A stretch of 64,000 nucleotides of DNA from an uncultured beta proteobacterium (GCA_903932425.1 CAIZGG010000374.1:1-64000), one strand, 5' to 3'. Shown: positions 52,534-62,377, counted from the stretch's first letter. Numbers and translations: made by a program. The notes: generated by a model from the letters alone, not told the origin.

Positions 52534-55357
52534 GAGAGGTCACCATATTTTTGAGCTCAGGCAAACAAGAGCCGCAGTTGGTACCGCAGTCGAGCTTGGT
52601 TTGTAAAACCGCCAAGAGGTCCTCTGGGTCAGACGAGGCCGTTTGCCGCAAACATTGTGTAATGGATTGTTCTGACACATCAAAACAGTTACAGACGATT
52701 TTTCCGCGGGGGACGATCGGCTGTGGTGCAACTTTGCCGGGCGAAAGCAGCTTACGTCCAAGCGCTGAGATGTCAGTTAATGTTTCTAAGTACTGTTTGA
52801 GCCAAAGGCGTGCCTCAAGATCAACCATCGAGCCGGTCAGCATGACCTGCGATAATATTTTTCTCTCAGTGCCGTGCTCTATGGCTAAGAGTCGCTCGAC
52901 AGACTTCCGTTGATCGCGATAAGCCATCACTGACTTCGCCTCTGTGGAGCGAGTGAAGCAAAATAACTCGCGTACGCGCTCAAGGAGTGCGGGCTCAAAC
53001 GGCTCGAGATTTGCTAAGGTCAGGCTCACGCCTGTTTGGTGTCGGGCGTCATCCCGTCCAAATAACGTGGCGGTCGCAAACGTGCAGTGAGTAAACAGTT
53101 CCCGTAGCTGGATATGTAAGAGCAGTGCGGTGTCCTCATCAAACCACCCGAAGGCGCTCAAATGCCAGGGTAAGTTGGCTTTTGAAATCTTAATGGCAGA
53201 AAATTTTAGTTCGGGCTGTTCCGAGATTGGGTCGCGCGCGCCAATGGTCAGACTATTTACGCCTTGCCCAACGGTCTTGCCAGCTCGCCCCGATACAAAC
53301 TCGGCTCCCCAGTGCATAGCGATGAACGCCTGAGAGCTTCGCAATCCCTTAGAAATTTGCACGGGTAAAACCTGCACGCCTCGACGCGACGTGACATACA
53401 CCAACTCGCCCTCACTTAATTCAAGTCTCTGAGCATCGCCGGTCGAGATCTCGATGCTGGCCTCTGGCGCATGTGAAAATAAACGCGCGAGCGTTCCGGT
53501 ACGGCTCATGCCATGCCATTGATCCCTGAGGCGGCCTGTCAGTAAACCAATCGGATAGCGCGCATCGGTGCGTTCGGCGGTCGCGCGATAGGGGGCCGTG
53601 ATAAACCGTGCTTTGCCGCTCGGGGTTTGAAACACACCGTCTCCGTACAAACGAGTACGCCCATTGAGCGCGCCGATTGGGTAGGGCCATTGCGCAGGCC
53701 CTCGCGCCTCAAGGCGCGCGTAGCTTAGGCCACTAATGTCGAGATCGCGGCCGCGCGTGAGTGCCTGATGATCCTTCCAGATGGTTTGCGCGTCTATGTA
53801 GTCAAAGAGAGAGGTTGCCGTGACTCGGTGATCGTGAGCGAGTTTGATTTCAAGACGCTTGGCGATGTCGACGGCAATTTCCCAATCTTGTCGGGCCTGG
53901 CCAAACGGGGCAAGTGCTGGCCGTACCCGAGAAATGCAACGCTCAGAATTCGTGACGGTGCCGTCTTTTTCTGCCCAGGTCGTTGCGGGCAGCAGCACGT
54001 CTGCATAGGCGGTTGTGGCGGTGTGTGCGTATGCGTCCTGAACCACCACAAACTCTGCGTGTTGTAAGGCTTCGTGCACCAGGGTTTGATCGGGCAGCGA
54101 CTGTGCCGGATTGGTGCAGACAATCCAGATCGCTTTAAGTTGTCCTGCGCGCAAGGCCTCAAACATCGGGATGGCAGTCAGCCCAGGCTTGGAGGGCACC
54201 TCGGGCACTCCCCAAAAATCAGCGACTTCTTGCCGGTGCGCCGGATTTTTCAAATCACGGTGGCCTGACAATAAGTTGGCCAGACCTCCTACCTCGCGTC
54301 CACCCATCGCATTAGGCTGACCTGTTAACGAGAAAGGCCCAGCTCCGGCTTTGCCAAGTTGCCCTGTGGCCAGGTGCAAATTGATAAGCGCAGTATTCTT
54401 ATCGGTACCTGAGGTGGATTGATTTAATCCTTGACAGTACAGCGAGAGTGTTGCGGCTGAGGTTGCAAATAGCTTGGCAGCCGTGTGCAAATCTTGCTCT
54501 GAGATCGCGCAAATCTCAGCAACTGCTTTTGGGGTGTAGTCGCGCACAAGGTTCTTTAATTCATTAAACCCCTCGGTGTGTGCATTGATATATCGTTGGT
54601 CGACCCAGTTTTCCCAAAGCATCAGGTGCAGCATGCCGTGGTAAAGCGCAACATCAGTACCCGGCAAAATCTGAAGAAACAAGTCTGCCATCTGTGCAGT
54701 CTCGGTGTGCCTGGGATCCACAACAATCAGTTTGAGGTCTGGATTAAGCTCTCGTGCGGCTTCGATGCGTCTAAACAAAATCGGATGCGCGAAGGCGGTG
54801 TTCGATCCGGTAATAAAAATAACCTTCGCGTGTTCGATATCTGAGTAGCTACAAGGAGGCGCGTCGGCGCCAAAGCTCTGCTTATAGCCTGCGACAGCAC
54901 TCGACATACACAGACGCGAATTGGTGTCGATATTATTGGTACCGATCAGGCCCTTCATCAATTTATTGAAGACGTAATAGTCTTCGGTTAGAAGTTGTCC
55001 CGACACATAGAGACCAACAGATTCTGGACCGTGCTCTTTAATAATGTCTGCGAAACGCTGTGCAACGTGCTCACTGGCCTCCTCCCAAGACACCTCTTCA
55101 CGAGATGCATCTTTGGTCAGACGTCTTTCAGGAGTTTGGGCGCGTGTTTGCGCATAAATGTGTGGTTGTGCCGTAAGCCCCAGCGTTGAGCCTTTACTGC
55201 ACAGTCGTCCGAAGTTTGCCGGATGCTCTGGATCACCCTCAACACTTTTGATCTCAACACGTCCGGCGACTGTTTCGGTGTGAATCAGCATGCCACAGCC
55301 TACGCCGCAGTAGCAGCAGGTGGTCTTGACGGTGCGCGGTTGAGAAGATATTTGCAT
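52523..55357 (-). CDS. nasA: Assimilatory nitrate reductase catalytic subunit with C-terminal BFD-like domain
   Basis: A 944-residue molybdoenzyme that reduces nitrate to nitrite in the cytoplasm. The [4Fe-4S] motif is Cys14-x2-Cys17-x3-Cys21 and a Cys near 49 (GRLCSKG). The central Mo-bis-MGD domains (LCMSSAVAGYKQSFG, FITGSNTAFAHP) are followed by the C-terminal MopB domain and a [2Fe-2S] BFD-like domain (CNCFDVSEQ, CGTNCGSCLPEL) at the end. The ATG at 55357 overlaps the nirD stop by one base (TAATG); the frame is open to 55408, which adds an unlikely 17 residues. Confidence 0.95.
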   Translation of the reverse strand: MQISSQPRTVKTTCCYCGVGCGMLIHTETVAGRVEIKSVEGDPEHPANFGRLCSKGSTLGLTAQPHIYAQTRAQTPERRLTKDASREEVSWEEASEHVAQRFADIIKEHGPESVGLYVSGQLLTEDYYVFNKLMKGLIGTNNIDTNSRLCMSSAVAGYKQSFGADAPPCSYSDIEHAKVIFITGSNTAFAHPILFRRIEAARELNPDLKLIVVDPRHTETAQMADLFLQILPGTDVALYHGMLHLMLWENWVDQRYINAHTEGFNELKNLVRDYTPKAVAEICAISEQDLHTAAKLFATSAATLSLYCQGLNQSTSGTDKNTALINLHLATGQLGKAGAGPFSLTGQPNAMGGREVGGLANLLSGHRDLKNPAHRQEVADFWGVPEVPSKPGLTAIPMFEALRAGQLKAIWIVCTNPAQSLPDQTLVHEALQHAEFVVVQDAYAHTATTAYADVLLPATTWAEKDGTVTNSERCISRVRPALAPFGQARQDWEIAVDIAKRLEIKLAHDHRVTATSLFDYIDAQTIWKDHQALTRGRDLDISGLSYARLEARGPAQWPYPIGALNGRTRLYGDGVFQTPSGKARFITAPYRATAERTDARYPIGLLTGRLRDQWHGMSRTGTLARLFSHAPEASIEISTGDAQRLELSEGELVYVTSRRGVQVLPVQISKGLRSSQAFIAMHWGAEFVSGRAGKTVGQGVNSLTIGARDPISEQPELKFSAIKISKANLPWHLSAFGWFDEDTALLLHIQLRELFTHCTFATATLFGRDDARHQTGVSLTLANLEPFEPALLERVRELFCFTRSTEAKSVMAYRDQRKSVERLLAIEHGTERKILSQVMLTGSMVDLEARLWLKQYLETLTDISALGRKLLSPGKVAPQPIVPRGKIVCNCFDVSEQSITQCLRQTASSDPEDLLAVLQTKLDCGTNCGSCLPELKNMVTSHVD

Positions 55358-55695
55358 TACAAAGCGGCCAGTTGATCGCGCCGAAGAAACACCTCGTCCG
55401 CGACACACTTCACGTCATAGCGCCGAGTGCAACCTTCGTCGGGTTCAAGGGCGCAACCGTTCGCTAAGTTGATATTCCAGGCGTGAATCGGGCAGGTCAC
55501 GGCATGCCCGTGCACGATTCCCTGTGAAAGCGGACCACCCTTGTGGGGGCAGCGATCAAGGACCGCAAAGATAGTGTCGTCTGCAGCCTTAAAAATCGCG
55601 ATAGGACCTGCTGCCGCTCCGGTCACAACGCGTGCGCCCAGCGACGGGATATCTTGCTGCTTGCTCACCAAGACCCATTGTTCTGAAGTTGTCAT
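55357..55695 (-). CDS. nirD: Nitrite reductase small subunit, Rieske-type
   Basis: A 112-residue Rieske-fold subunit of assimilatory nitrite reductase. Unlike the enteric NirD, the iron-sulfur ligands are present: Cys-Pro-His in DRCPHKGG (about 48-52) and Cys-x2-His in CPIHAW (about 68-73), so it should carry a [2Fe-2S] cluster. It sits between nirB and nasA in the operon. Confidence 0.93.
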   Translation of the reverse strand: MTTSEQWVLVSKQQDIPSLGARVVTGAAAGPIAIFKAADDTIFAVLDRCPHKGGPLSQGIVHGHAVTCPIHAWNINLANGCALEPDEGCTRRYDVKCVADEVFLRRDQLAAL

Positions 55696-55706
55696 CTTGA
55701 GTCCCT

Positions 55707-58151
55707 TTAGGTCAATTGAGACAGCGCGATCGTTTCAAACTGCTTGAGGTCTACTCCCGCCGCTTCGAAATCCTTCCAGGGGTCTGGGGCGTCTTTCAAG
55801 GCAAAGAGCAGGCGTTCAAAGAGCGCAAGGCGACCGGGTGCATCTTGCAAAATCCGCGCCTTGATATAGTCCATGCCAACGCGTTGCACATAGTGCACGG
55901 TACGTTCAAGGTACCAACCCTCTTCACGATACAGTTGGATAAACGCGCCAGAATATTCTTTGACCTCATCATCCGTTTTAAGCTTGCACAAAAACTCAGC
56001 GACTTCGGTTTTGATGCCGCCGTTACCAGCGATGTAGATTTCCCAGCCTGAGTCCACCCCAATGACTCCAACGTCTTTAATGCCAGCCTCGGCGCAGTTG
56101 CGCGGACAACCCGAGACCGCCAGCTTGACCTTATGGGGGGCGTACATACCAAAGAGCATTTTTTCAAGCCGTACGCCCATGTCCATTGAAAGCTGTGTAC
56201 CAAAACGGCAGTGCTCAGAGCCGACGCAAGTCTTGACTGTACGAATCGATTTTCCATAGGCGTGCCCGGAAGGCATGCCCAAATCTTTCCAGACCTCAGG
56301 GAGATCTTCCTTTTTGATACCCAGCAAATCAATGCGTTGACCGCCTGTGACTTTAACTGTTGGTACATTGAACTTATCGGCGACATCGGCAATGCGTCTC
56401 AACTCTGAAGCATTGGTTAGCCCGCCCCACATCCTCGGGATCACTGAATAGGTGCCATCTTTCTGAATATTGGCGTGGGCACGCTCGTTGATGAAGCGTG
56501 ATTGTGGATCATCTTTCGCTTCGTGCGGCCAGGTCGAGATCAGGTAATAGTTCAACGCTGGTCTGCAACTTGCGCAACCACTGGGCGTTCGCCAACCCAT
56601 TTCAGAGCGGATCTGCGCTTGGTTCAGATACTTATTTTCACGTATCGCCACACGCACCGCATCATGAGAGTGATCGGTGCACGCGCACATGGCTTTTTTC
56701 TTGGGCGTTTCTGAATAGCTGGTACCCAGGCAGTTCATTAAAATTTGCTCGACCAACCCTGTACAAGATCCGCAAGACGCGCTGGCTTTAGTGCACTTGC
56801 GTACATCCTCAAGGGTGAAGAGCCCTTGATCTTTGATCGCTCTGACGATCTTGCCTTTGTTGACGCCATTGCAACCGCAAACTTCATCGGCGTCGAGCAT
56901 CGCCGCGGCTTTGTTGTGGCCCTCGTGGCCAACGTCGCCGATATTGCTTTCACCAAAAATTAACGTATCCCGAATACTTGCAATATTTTTTTCTTCGCGT
57001 AAAAGCTTAAAGTACCAGGTGCCGTCAGCTGTATCACCGTACATGCAGGCACCCACCAGTTGATCATTTTTGACGACCAGCTTTTTATAAACACCTGCAA
57101 GTGGGTCAGACAATGTGATCTCTTCGCAGCCTTCACCCCCCATGAACTCGCCAGCTGAAAACAAATCAATGCCAGTGACTTTGAGTTTGGTTGAGGTCAC
57201 CGAGCCGCTGTAGCGAGCGATGCCGTATTCAGCCAAATGGTTGGCGCAGACTTTAGCCTGTTCAAATAATGGTGCGACTAGACCATAGACTGAACCACGG
57301 TGATTGACGCACTCACCGACCGCGTAGATCAATGGGTCAAACGTTTGCATGGTGTCGTTGACAATGATGCCGCGCGAGCAATGAATATTGGCAGCCTCGG
57401 CCAGCGCCGTGTTGGGGCGAATGCCCGCAGCCATCACAACTAAATCAGCCGCAATGGTTTCGCCGTCTTTGAAGCGGACCGCTGCGACGCGAGTCCCTTC
57501 GGCGTTGGGCAATAGTGCTTCTGTTTGTGTCTTAAGCTTGAAGTGAATGCCGCGATCTTCCAGACTTTTTTGTAAAAGATTCGAGGCGACTGGATCTAAC
57601 TGACGCTCCATCAACCAATCCATTAAGTGCACAACCGTGACCTTCATGCCTCGCACGCGTAAGCCATTCGCGGCTTCTAAGCCTAGCAAGCCACCACCGA
57701 TGACGACTGCGTGTTGATGCGAGGCGGCCGTGGCAATCATCTCGTTGGTATCTTTGATATCGCGGTAGGCGATGACACCTGGTAGCTCTTTGCCGGGCAC
57801 TGGAAGAATAAAGGGCAGTGATCCTGTGGCCAGCAAGAGGCGATCGTAGCGTTCGACGGTGCCGTCCGCAGCCTTTACCTCACGCGCCACGCGATCGATT
57901 TCAACGACTGTTTTGTCGAGATGAAGACGAATATTATTGTCGGCGTACCATTGCAAATCATTCAAAATGATTTGCTCGACGTTCTGTTCGCCGGATAGTA
58001 CCGGTGAAAGCAAAATTCGGTTGTAGTTTGGATAAGGTTCGCTCCCAAACACTGTGATGTCGTATAAGTCGGGTGCGAGCTTGAGCAGTTCTTCAAGCGT
58101 GCGCACGCCTGCCATACCGTTGCCCACTAATACCAGTTTCATTTTTTTCAT
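55707..58151 (-). CDS. nirB: Assimilatory nitrite reductase large subunit
   Basis: An 814-residue siroheme enzyme reducing nitrite to ammonium with NAD(P)H. In order: FAD motif VGNGMAGVRTLEE, NAD motif VIGGGLLGLEAANGL, second FAD motif YAVGECV, a BFD-type [2Fe-2S] domain (CGCNGVNKG and CGSCTGLVEQ), a second Cys-rich domain (MCACTDHSHD and CASCRPALN), then the siroheme/[4Fe-4S] domain with TCVGSEHCRFG and SGCPRNCAEA. The first ATG is at 58151, with another at 58142. Confidence 0.95.
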   Translation of the reverse strand: MKKMKLVLVGNGMAGVRTLEELLKLAPDLYDITVFGSEPYPNYNRILLSPVLSGEQNVEQIILNDLQWYADNNIRLHLDKTVVEIDRVAREVKAADGTVERYDRLLLATGSLPFILPVPGKELPGVIAYRDIKDTNEMIATAASHQHAVVIGGGLLGLEAANGLRVRGMKVTVVHLMDWLMERQLDPVASNLLQKSLEDRGIHFKLKTQTEALLPNAEGTRVAAVRFKDGETIAADLVVMAAGIRPNTALAEAANIHCSRGIIVNDTMQTFDPLIYAVGECVNHRGSVYGLVAPLFEQAKVCANHLAEYGIARYSGSVTSTKLKVTGIDLFSAGEFMGGEGCEEITLSDPLAGVYKKLVVKNDQLVGACMYGDTADGTWYFKLLREEKNIASIRDTLIFGESNIGDVGHEGHNKAAAMLDADEVCGCNGVNKGKIVRAIKDQGLFTLEDVRKCTKASASCGSCTGLVEQILMNCLGTSYSETPKKKAMCACTDHSHDAVRVAIRENKYLNQAQIRSEMGWRTPSGCASCRPALNYYLISTWPHEAKDDPQSRFINERAHANIQKDGTYSVIPRMWGGLTNASELRRIADVADKFNVPTVKVTGGQRIDLLGIKKEDLPEVWKDLGMPSGHAYGKSIRTVKTCVGSEHCRFGTQLSMDMGVRLEKMLFGMYAPHKVKLAVSGCPRNCAEAGIKDVGVIGVDSGWEIYIAGNGGIKTEVAEFLCKLKTDDEVKEYSGAFIQLYREEGWYLERTVHYVQRVGMDYIKARILQDAPGRLALFERLLFALKDAPDPWKDFEAAGVDLKQFETIALSQLT

Positions 58152-58159
58152 GATGATTC

Positions 58160-58975
58160 TTAAGCCTTTGCAGGTGCAGGGTGGCCTTGCTTGCGATATA
58201 AAAAGTCGATGACTGCGGTGCGGTAATCAAGGTATTGAGTGCTATGCGCTAACGCAACCCGATCGCGCGGGCGTTCGAGTTCGACTGATAAGATTTCACC
58301 GATACGCGCCGCGGGCCCATTGGTCATCATCACAATCCGATCCGATAGCAAAACGGCCTCGTCGACATCGTGCGTCACCATGACGGCCGTGCTGTTTTTA
58401 GACGCCATGATTTTGATCAGTTCGTCTTGCAAATTTGCACGTGTCAAAGCGTCGAGTGCACCAAAGGGCTCGTCAAGCAGCAATACTTGTGGCTCCATAG
58501 CCAGGGCGCGCGCGATACCAACACGCTGTTTCATGCCGCCTGATACCTCATGCGGCATTTTGTGTTGTGAGGCAGTCAAGCCCACTAAAGCCATCACTTC
58601 TTCAGTGCGTTCTTTCAACTGAGCGTTGGTTTCAGTGGCCGCAAAGACTCGCTCGACACCAAGATAAACGTTTTCAAAGCAAGATAGCCACGGCAGAAGT
58701 GAATGGTTTTGAAAGACCACCGCTCGGTTCGGGCCAGGCCCTGCAATTTCACGACCCGCACAGATCAGGCGACCCTCGGTTGGTAGCGTGAGGCCAGCGA
58801 TCAAATTGAGCAGGGTTGATTTGCCGCAACCCGAGTGCCCGATCAAGGTGATAAATTCACCTTGCCTGACGCTCAGATTGATATCCTTGAGCGCAATAAA
58901 AGGCCCTTTTTTTGTCTTAAACGTTTGCTGAACATCTTCAACCAGCAAGTAGCGCTCTAGTGTGCTTGGCTTCAT
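58160..58975 (-). CDS. Nitrate ABC transporter ATPase (NrtC/NrtD-like)
   Basis: A 271-residue ATPase with Walker A GHSGCGKSTL (about 47-56), signature EVSGGMKQRV, Walker B VLLLDEPF and the switch His in MVTHDVDEA. It matches NrtD and the ATPases of taurine and nitrate importers. It lacks the C-terminal binding domain found in NrtC, so I call it NrtD-like. It works with the permease and receptor next to it. Confidence 0.92.
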   Translation of the reverse strand: MKPSTLERYLLVEDVQQTFKTKKGPFIALKDINLSVRQGEFITLIGHSGCGKSTLLNLIAGLTLPTEGRLICAGREIAGPGPNRAVVFQNHSLLPWLSCFENVYLGVERVFAATETNAQLKERTEEVMALVGLTASQHKMPHEVSGGMKQRVGIARALAMEPQVLLLDEPFGALDALTRANLQDELIKIMASKNSTAVMVTHDVDEAVLLSDRIVMMTNGPAARIGEILSVELERPRDRVALAHSTQYLDYRTAVIDFLYRKQGHPAPAKA

Positions 58976-59026
58976 GGTCAGCCTGTGATGTGTGAGGCAA
59001 GCGTGTTTGGATTCATGGCTCGCCTG

Positions 59027-59911
59027 CTATTCATAAGAGAAACGTTTTGCGATGGCGATCATGCAATACTCAAGCAAGAGCCCCACAATACCGATCACAA
59101 AAATTGCGATGATGATATTTTCAACTTTGAGGTTGTTCCATTCATCCCAAAGCCAAAATCCAATACCCACGCCACCGGTGAGCATCTCGGCCGCGACGAT
59201 CACCAACCATGCGGTGCCGATCGATAAGCGCACACCAGTCAACATATAGGGCAAGGTCGCTGGAAACAAAATCTTGGTAAAGACTTTCCACTCTGAAAGA
59301 TTTAATACGCGTGCAATGTTGATATAGTCTTGCGGGATTTTGCTTACGCCGACCGCAGTGTTGATCACCATGGGCCAGATCGAACAAATAAAGATGCACC
59401 AGATTGCTGCTGGGTTCGCGGCCTTAAACAACAGCAGGCCGATTGGTAGCCAAGCCAGGGGCGACACTGGACGTAATAAGCTGATGATTGGCGAGGTCAT
59501 CGCTTGAAATAAGCGAAAGCGTCCGATCAAGAAGCCTACCGGTATACCAATAGCGGCCGCCAGACCAAAACCTAAACCAACCCTGCGTAGCGAAGATAGG
59601 ATGTTCCAACCGATCCCCTGGTCATTGGGGCCGTTTGAATAAAACGGATCAGCAAAGAGTTTGACCGCTGCCGCAAAGGTAAAAGCAGGCGAGGGGATCT
59701 GCTCGATGCTGCGATGGATCGCCTCCCAGATTAATAAGAAAACAATAAAACCAAGCGCCCCTAACAGGGCAGGCACGAACGGGTCGAGCAGGCGCACGAA
59801 CTGCTCTCTGAGCGCCAGACGTTTTTGTTCGCGTCGGCGCAGAGCTTCGCTCTCAAGCTGTTGCTCAAGGGCGAGTTCGGCGATGCTTTTAGTTTGGCCT
59901 TCGCTCATCAT
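59027..59911 (-). CDS. nrtB: Nitrate ABC transporter permease (NrtB-like)
   Basis: An inner membrane permease of about 294 residues with a soluble N-terminal helix rich in Glu, Gln and Arg (about 5-40) and six helices. The EAA loop reads INIARVLNLSEWKVFTKILFPATLP near 200-224. I start it at the ATG at 59911, just after the receptor stop (TAG, 59913-59915), with AAGG five bases before it; the frame is open to 59947, but these residues lie in the receptor gene. Confidence 0.92.
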   Translation of the reverse strand: MMSEGQTKSIAELALEQQLESEALRRREQKRLALREQFVRLLDPFVPALLGALGFIVFLLIWEAIHRSIEQIPSPAFTFAAAVKLFADPFYSNGPNDQGIGWNILSSLRRVGLGFGLAAAIGIPVGFLIGRFRLFQAMTSPIISLLRPVSPLAWLPIGLLLFKAANPAAIWCIFICSIWPMVINTAVGVSKIPQDYINIARVLNLSEWKVFTKILFPATLPYMLTGVRLSIGTAWLVIVAAEMLTGGVGIGFWLWDEWNNLKVENIIIAIFVIGIVGLLLEYCMIAIAKRFSYE

Positions 59912-59912
59912 G

Positions 59913-61190
59913 CTAGCCTTTGATGGCAAAGCTGTCAGCGTAAGCAACTGGGTCGCTACCGTCCCAGACTTTACCGTCCAGCAAGGTAGAGGTGCGCATC
60001 TCTGATGCCGGCAACGGCGTGCCCGTCAGTGTCGCCGCCTGTTTGTACACATCGATACGATTGACCTTCTTGGCCACAGCCAGATAATCTGGATGTTCTT
60101 TAAGCAGCCCCCAGCGTTTGTGTTGCGTCAAAAACCATATCCCGTCCGAAAGGTAAGGAAAGTTGACCAGACCATTGTTGTAGAACTTCATGTAATCCGG
60201 GTCATCCCATTTTTTGCCAATGCCGTTGTCGTATTGACCTAAGATTCGACCCAAAATCACGTCAACTTCTGTGTTGACATACGATTTTGCTGCGATCGTT
60301 TCTGCAGTTTTGGTTCGACTCTCTTTTGACGAATCGATAAACTTCGAGGCCTCAAGCACGGCCGCCGTCATCGCGCGTGCGGTGTTTGGGTAGCGCTCTA
60401 CGAACTCAGCGGTCGTGCCTAAGACTTTTTCAGGGTGGTCTTTCCAGATGGCCTGACTGGTGATGGTGGTGAAGCCGATTTTGTCCGCAATCGCTCGTGC
60501 GTGCCATGGCTCTCCGACGCAATAGCCATCCATATTGCCAACCCGCATGTTGGCTACCATTTGCGGTGGCGGCACGGTGATGACCTTGGTATCTTTCATC
60601 GGGTTGATGCCATTGGCGGCTAGCCAGTAATACAGCCACATTGCATGGGTGCCGGTTGGAAAAGTTTGCGCGAAGGTGTACTCGCGCTTCTCCTTCTCCA
60701 TTAAAGTTTTTAACGAGGCGCCATCGGTGACACCCTTTTCGAACAGCTTACGCGATAGGGTGATCCCTTGACCGTTATTGTTCAAGGTCATCAAGATCGA
60801 CATATCTTTTTTAGGTCCACCGATACCTAATTGCACCCCATAGATCAGGCCGTACAGCACATGGGCTGCATCGAGCTCTCCATTAATTAATTTGTCTCGA
60901 ACGCTGGGCCAAGACGCCTCTTTTGAGGGCGTGATTTTTAAGCCGTATTTCTTGTCAAACCCCATCTCTGAGGCCATCACTACCGAGGCGCAGTCAGTCA
61001 AGGGGATAAAGCCGATTTTGATATCGGTTTTTTCAGGTGCGTCGCTGCCTGCAGCCCAGGCGCCGGCTTTGACCAAGGGATCGACTAAGGCCATTAAACT
61101 TGCGCCCGCCAACATTTTGGTCGACGTTGTTAAGACTTTGCGGCGACTCGAATTGATCGCAACTTGAGTGGTTGATTTGCTACTCATCAT
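59913..61190 (-). CDS. nrtA: Nitrate ABC transporter substrate-binding protein (NrtA-like)
   Basis: A 425-residue periplasmic receptor of the NrtA/CmpA family. The N-terminal region has SSRRKVLTTSTKMLAGASL, a possible twin-arginine signal. Mature parts include IKIGFIPLTDCASVVMASE and the binding-site region VGNMDGYCVGEPWHARA, as in NrtA. An AGGAG at 61194-61198 lies three bases from the ATG at 61190 and six from the in-frame ATG at 61187. First gene of the nitrate operon, preceded by a sigma-54 promoter. Confidence 0.93.
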   Translation of the reverse strand: MMSSKSTTQVAINSSRRKVLTTSTKMLAGASLMALVDPLVKAGAWAAGSDAPEKTDIKIGFIPLTDCASVVMASEMGFDKKYGLKITPSKEASWPSVRDKLINGELDAAHVLYGLIYGVQLGIGGPKKDMSILMTLNNNGQGITLSRKLFEKGVTDGASLKTLMEKEKREYTFAQTFPTGTHAMWLYYWLAANGINPMKDTKVITVPPPQMVANMRVGNMDGYCVGEPWHARAIADKIGFTTITSQAIWKDHPEKVLGTTAEFVERYPNTARAMTAAVLEASKFIDSSKESRTKTAETIAAKSYVNTEVDVILGRILGQYDNGIGKKWDDPDYMKFYNNGLVNFPYLSDGIWFLTQHKRWGLLKEHPDYLAVAKKVNRIDVYKQAATLTGTPLPASEMRTSTLLDGKVWDGSDPVAYADSFAIKG

Positions 61191-61230
61191 TGACTCCTGG
61201 GCTTGTGGTTAAGCGTACAAGAGGGTCAAA

Positions 61231-61245
61231 GCAAGTAGTGTGCCA
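61231..61245 (-). promoter_or_regulatory. Sigma-54 (-24/-12) promoter of nitrate operon
   Basis: Minus-strand TGGCACACTACTTGC has GG and GC ten bases apart and matches TGGCAC-N5-TTGC. The predicted start is near 61219, leaving a leader of about 30 bases. Two NtrC sites follow further upstream. Confidence 0.85.
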
Positions 61246-61310
61246 ACTGAGCGTTAGGCGCTTGCTGCGCCCATTCATGATGGGATCGCTGCAATGAAAT
61301 GAAACTAAGC

Positions 61311-61327
61311 CGCACTTGCGTGGTGCA
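61311..61327. promoter_or_regulatory. NtrC binding site, proximal, nitrate operon
   Basis: CGCACTTGCGTGGTGCA differs only at its first base from TGCACY-N4-TGGTGCA. Its centre is about 100 bases upstream of the predicted start at 61219. Confidence 0.8.
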
Positions 61328-61333
61328 TCTGAA

Positions 61334-61360
61334 AGCACAGCACCATGATGGTGCTGTGCT
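61334..61360. promoter_or_regulatory. NtrC binding site, distal, within a 27-bp perfect palindrome
   Basis: Two 13-base arms around a G at 61347 form a perfect palindrome. Its core, AGCACCATGATGGTGCT (61339-61355), matches the NtrC consensus except for the outermost bases. The centre lies near -128. It also lies downstream of the tctC-like gene and could form a terminator hairpin for it, but with no T-run. Confidence 0.8.
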
Positions 61361-61390
61361 AAGCGCCCGTCTCAAAAAAAGCGTTGCAAT

Positions 61391-62377
61391 CTATTGATTT
61401 ATCACGATGTTGGCAGCTTTGCCAATTGCCTTTGAGGTTGCAAAATCTTTGGCAACATATTGTTCAAACGCAGCACGGTCAAGCGTCATGATGTCGACCC
61501 CAAGGCTGCTAAAGCGGTCTTGCACCGCCTTTTGGCTGAGCGCTTGTTTGAGCGCAGCATTTAATTTGTTGATGACTGCAACGGGCATCCCAACAGGGCC
61601 AAACAAGCCTGTAAACGTCACAATATCAACATCTTTAGCGCCCAGTTCCTGAAACGTGGGTACGTCAGGCAACAACGCAGAACGCGCGTTACCGCTTTGT
61701 GCGATTGCGATCAGTGTGCCATTTTTGATATGCCCGATCGAGGCGATGAGTTGATCTAGGATGCTATCAATTTGACCGCCTACAGCATCGTTTAGCGCTG
61801 GGCCGCTACCTTTGTAAGGGATGTGAGTCAGTTTGAGTTGCATTTTCAGCGCTAACAGTTCGAGCGCGAGGTGTTGGCTTGAACCGTTGCCCGCCGACCC
61901 AATCGAGACCGTCGAGTTTGCAGCTTTGGCTTTGGCTGTAAAGTCGGCAAAGGTTTTGAGTTGCCCTTTGGCTGACACGCTCAGTACCATCGCCGCCTCA
62001 TGAATCGGACCGATTGCGATGAGGTCTTTGGTAGGGTCGTAAGGTGCTTTCTGATCGAGTGCGGGCCCGACCGCGATCGAGCCGCTCGAGCCAAGCAATA
62101 AGGTATAGCCATCGGGGGTGGCTCGCACAACGCCCATGGTTCCGATAAAGCCCCCAGCCCCTGGCTTGTTTTCAACTACGACTTGCTGGCCTAAGATTTC
62201 TGATAAGGCCGGCGCAACCGTGCGGGCGGTGATGTCGACGTTACCCCCGGGCGCCCAAGGTACGACGATTTTGATAGGCTGACGCGGGTAATCTTGGGCG
62301 TGGGCTGTCAAGCCTAAGGTGCTCAGATACAAAGCGGTTAACAGGCCCAAAACAGGCAGCATTTTGAATCTTTTCAT
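61391..62377 (-). CDS. Tripartite tricarboxylate transporter receptor (Bug/TctC family)
   Basis: A 328-residue periplasmic solute receptor. The signal peptide covers about 1-26 (ends TAHAQD), followed by the family hallmark YPRQPIKIVVPWAPGGNVD. GGAGA precedes the ATG at 62377; the frame is open to 62419 but the extra residues are not a signal. Bordetella-type genomes hold dozens of such orphan receptors. No TctA/TctB genes are in the window. The ligand is probably the carboxylate handled by the divergent DapA-like and RraA-like genes. Confidence 0.92.
   Translation of the reverse strand: MKRFKMLPVLGLLTALYLSTLGLTAHAQDYPRQPIKIVVPWAPGGNVDITARTVAPALSEILGQQVVVENKPGAGGFIGTMGVVRATPDGYTLLLGSSGSIAVGPALDQKAPYDPTKDLIAIGPIHEAAMVLSVSAKGQLKTFADFTAKAKAANSTVSIGSAGNGSSQHLALELLALKMQLKLTHIPYKGSGPALNDAVGGQIDSILDQLIASIGHIKNGTLIAIAQSGNARSALLPDVPTFQELGAKDVDIVTFTGLFGPVGMPVAVINKLNAALKQALSQKAVQDRFSSLGVDIMTLDRAAFEQYVAKDFATSKAIGKAANIVINQ

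Noticed and set aside
61334-61360. A simple rho-independent terminator for the Bug receptor gene
   Set aside because: The hairpin is strong but is not followed by a T-run, and its core fits an NtrC site at the right distance from a sigma-54 promoter.
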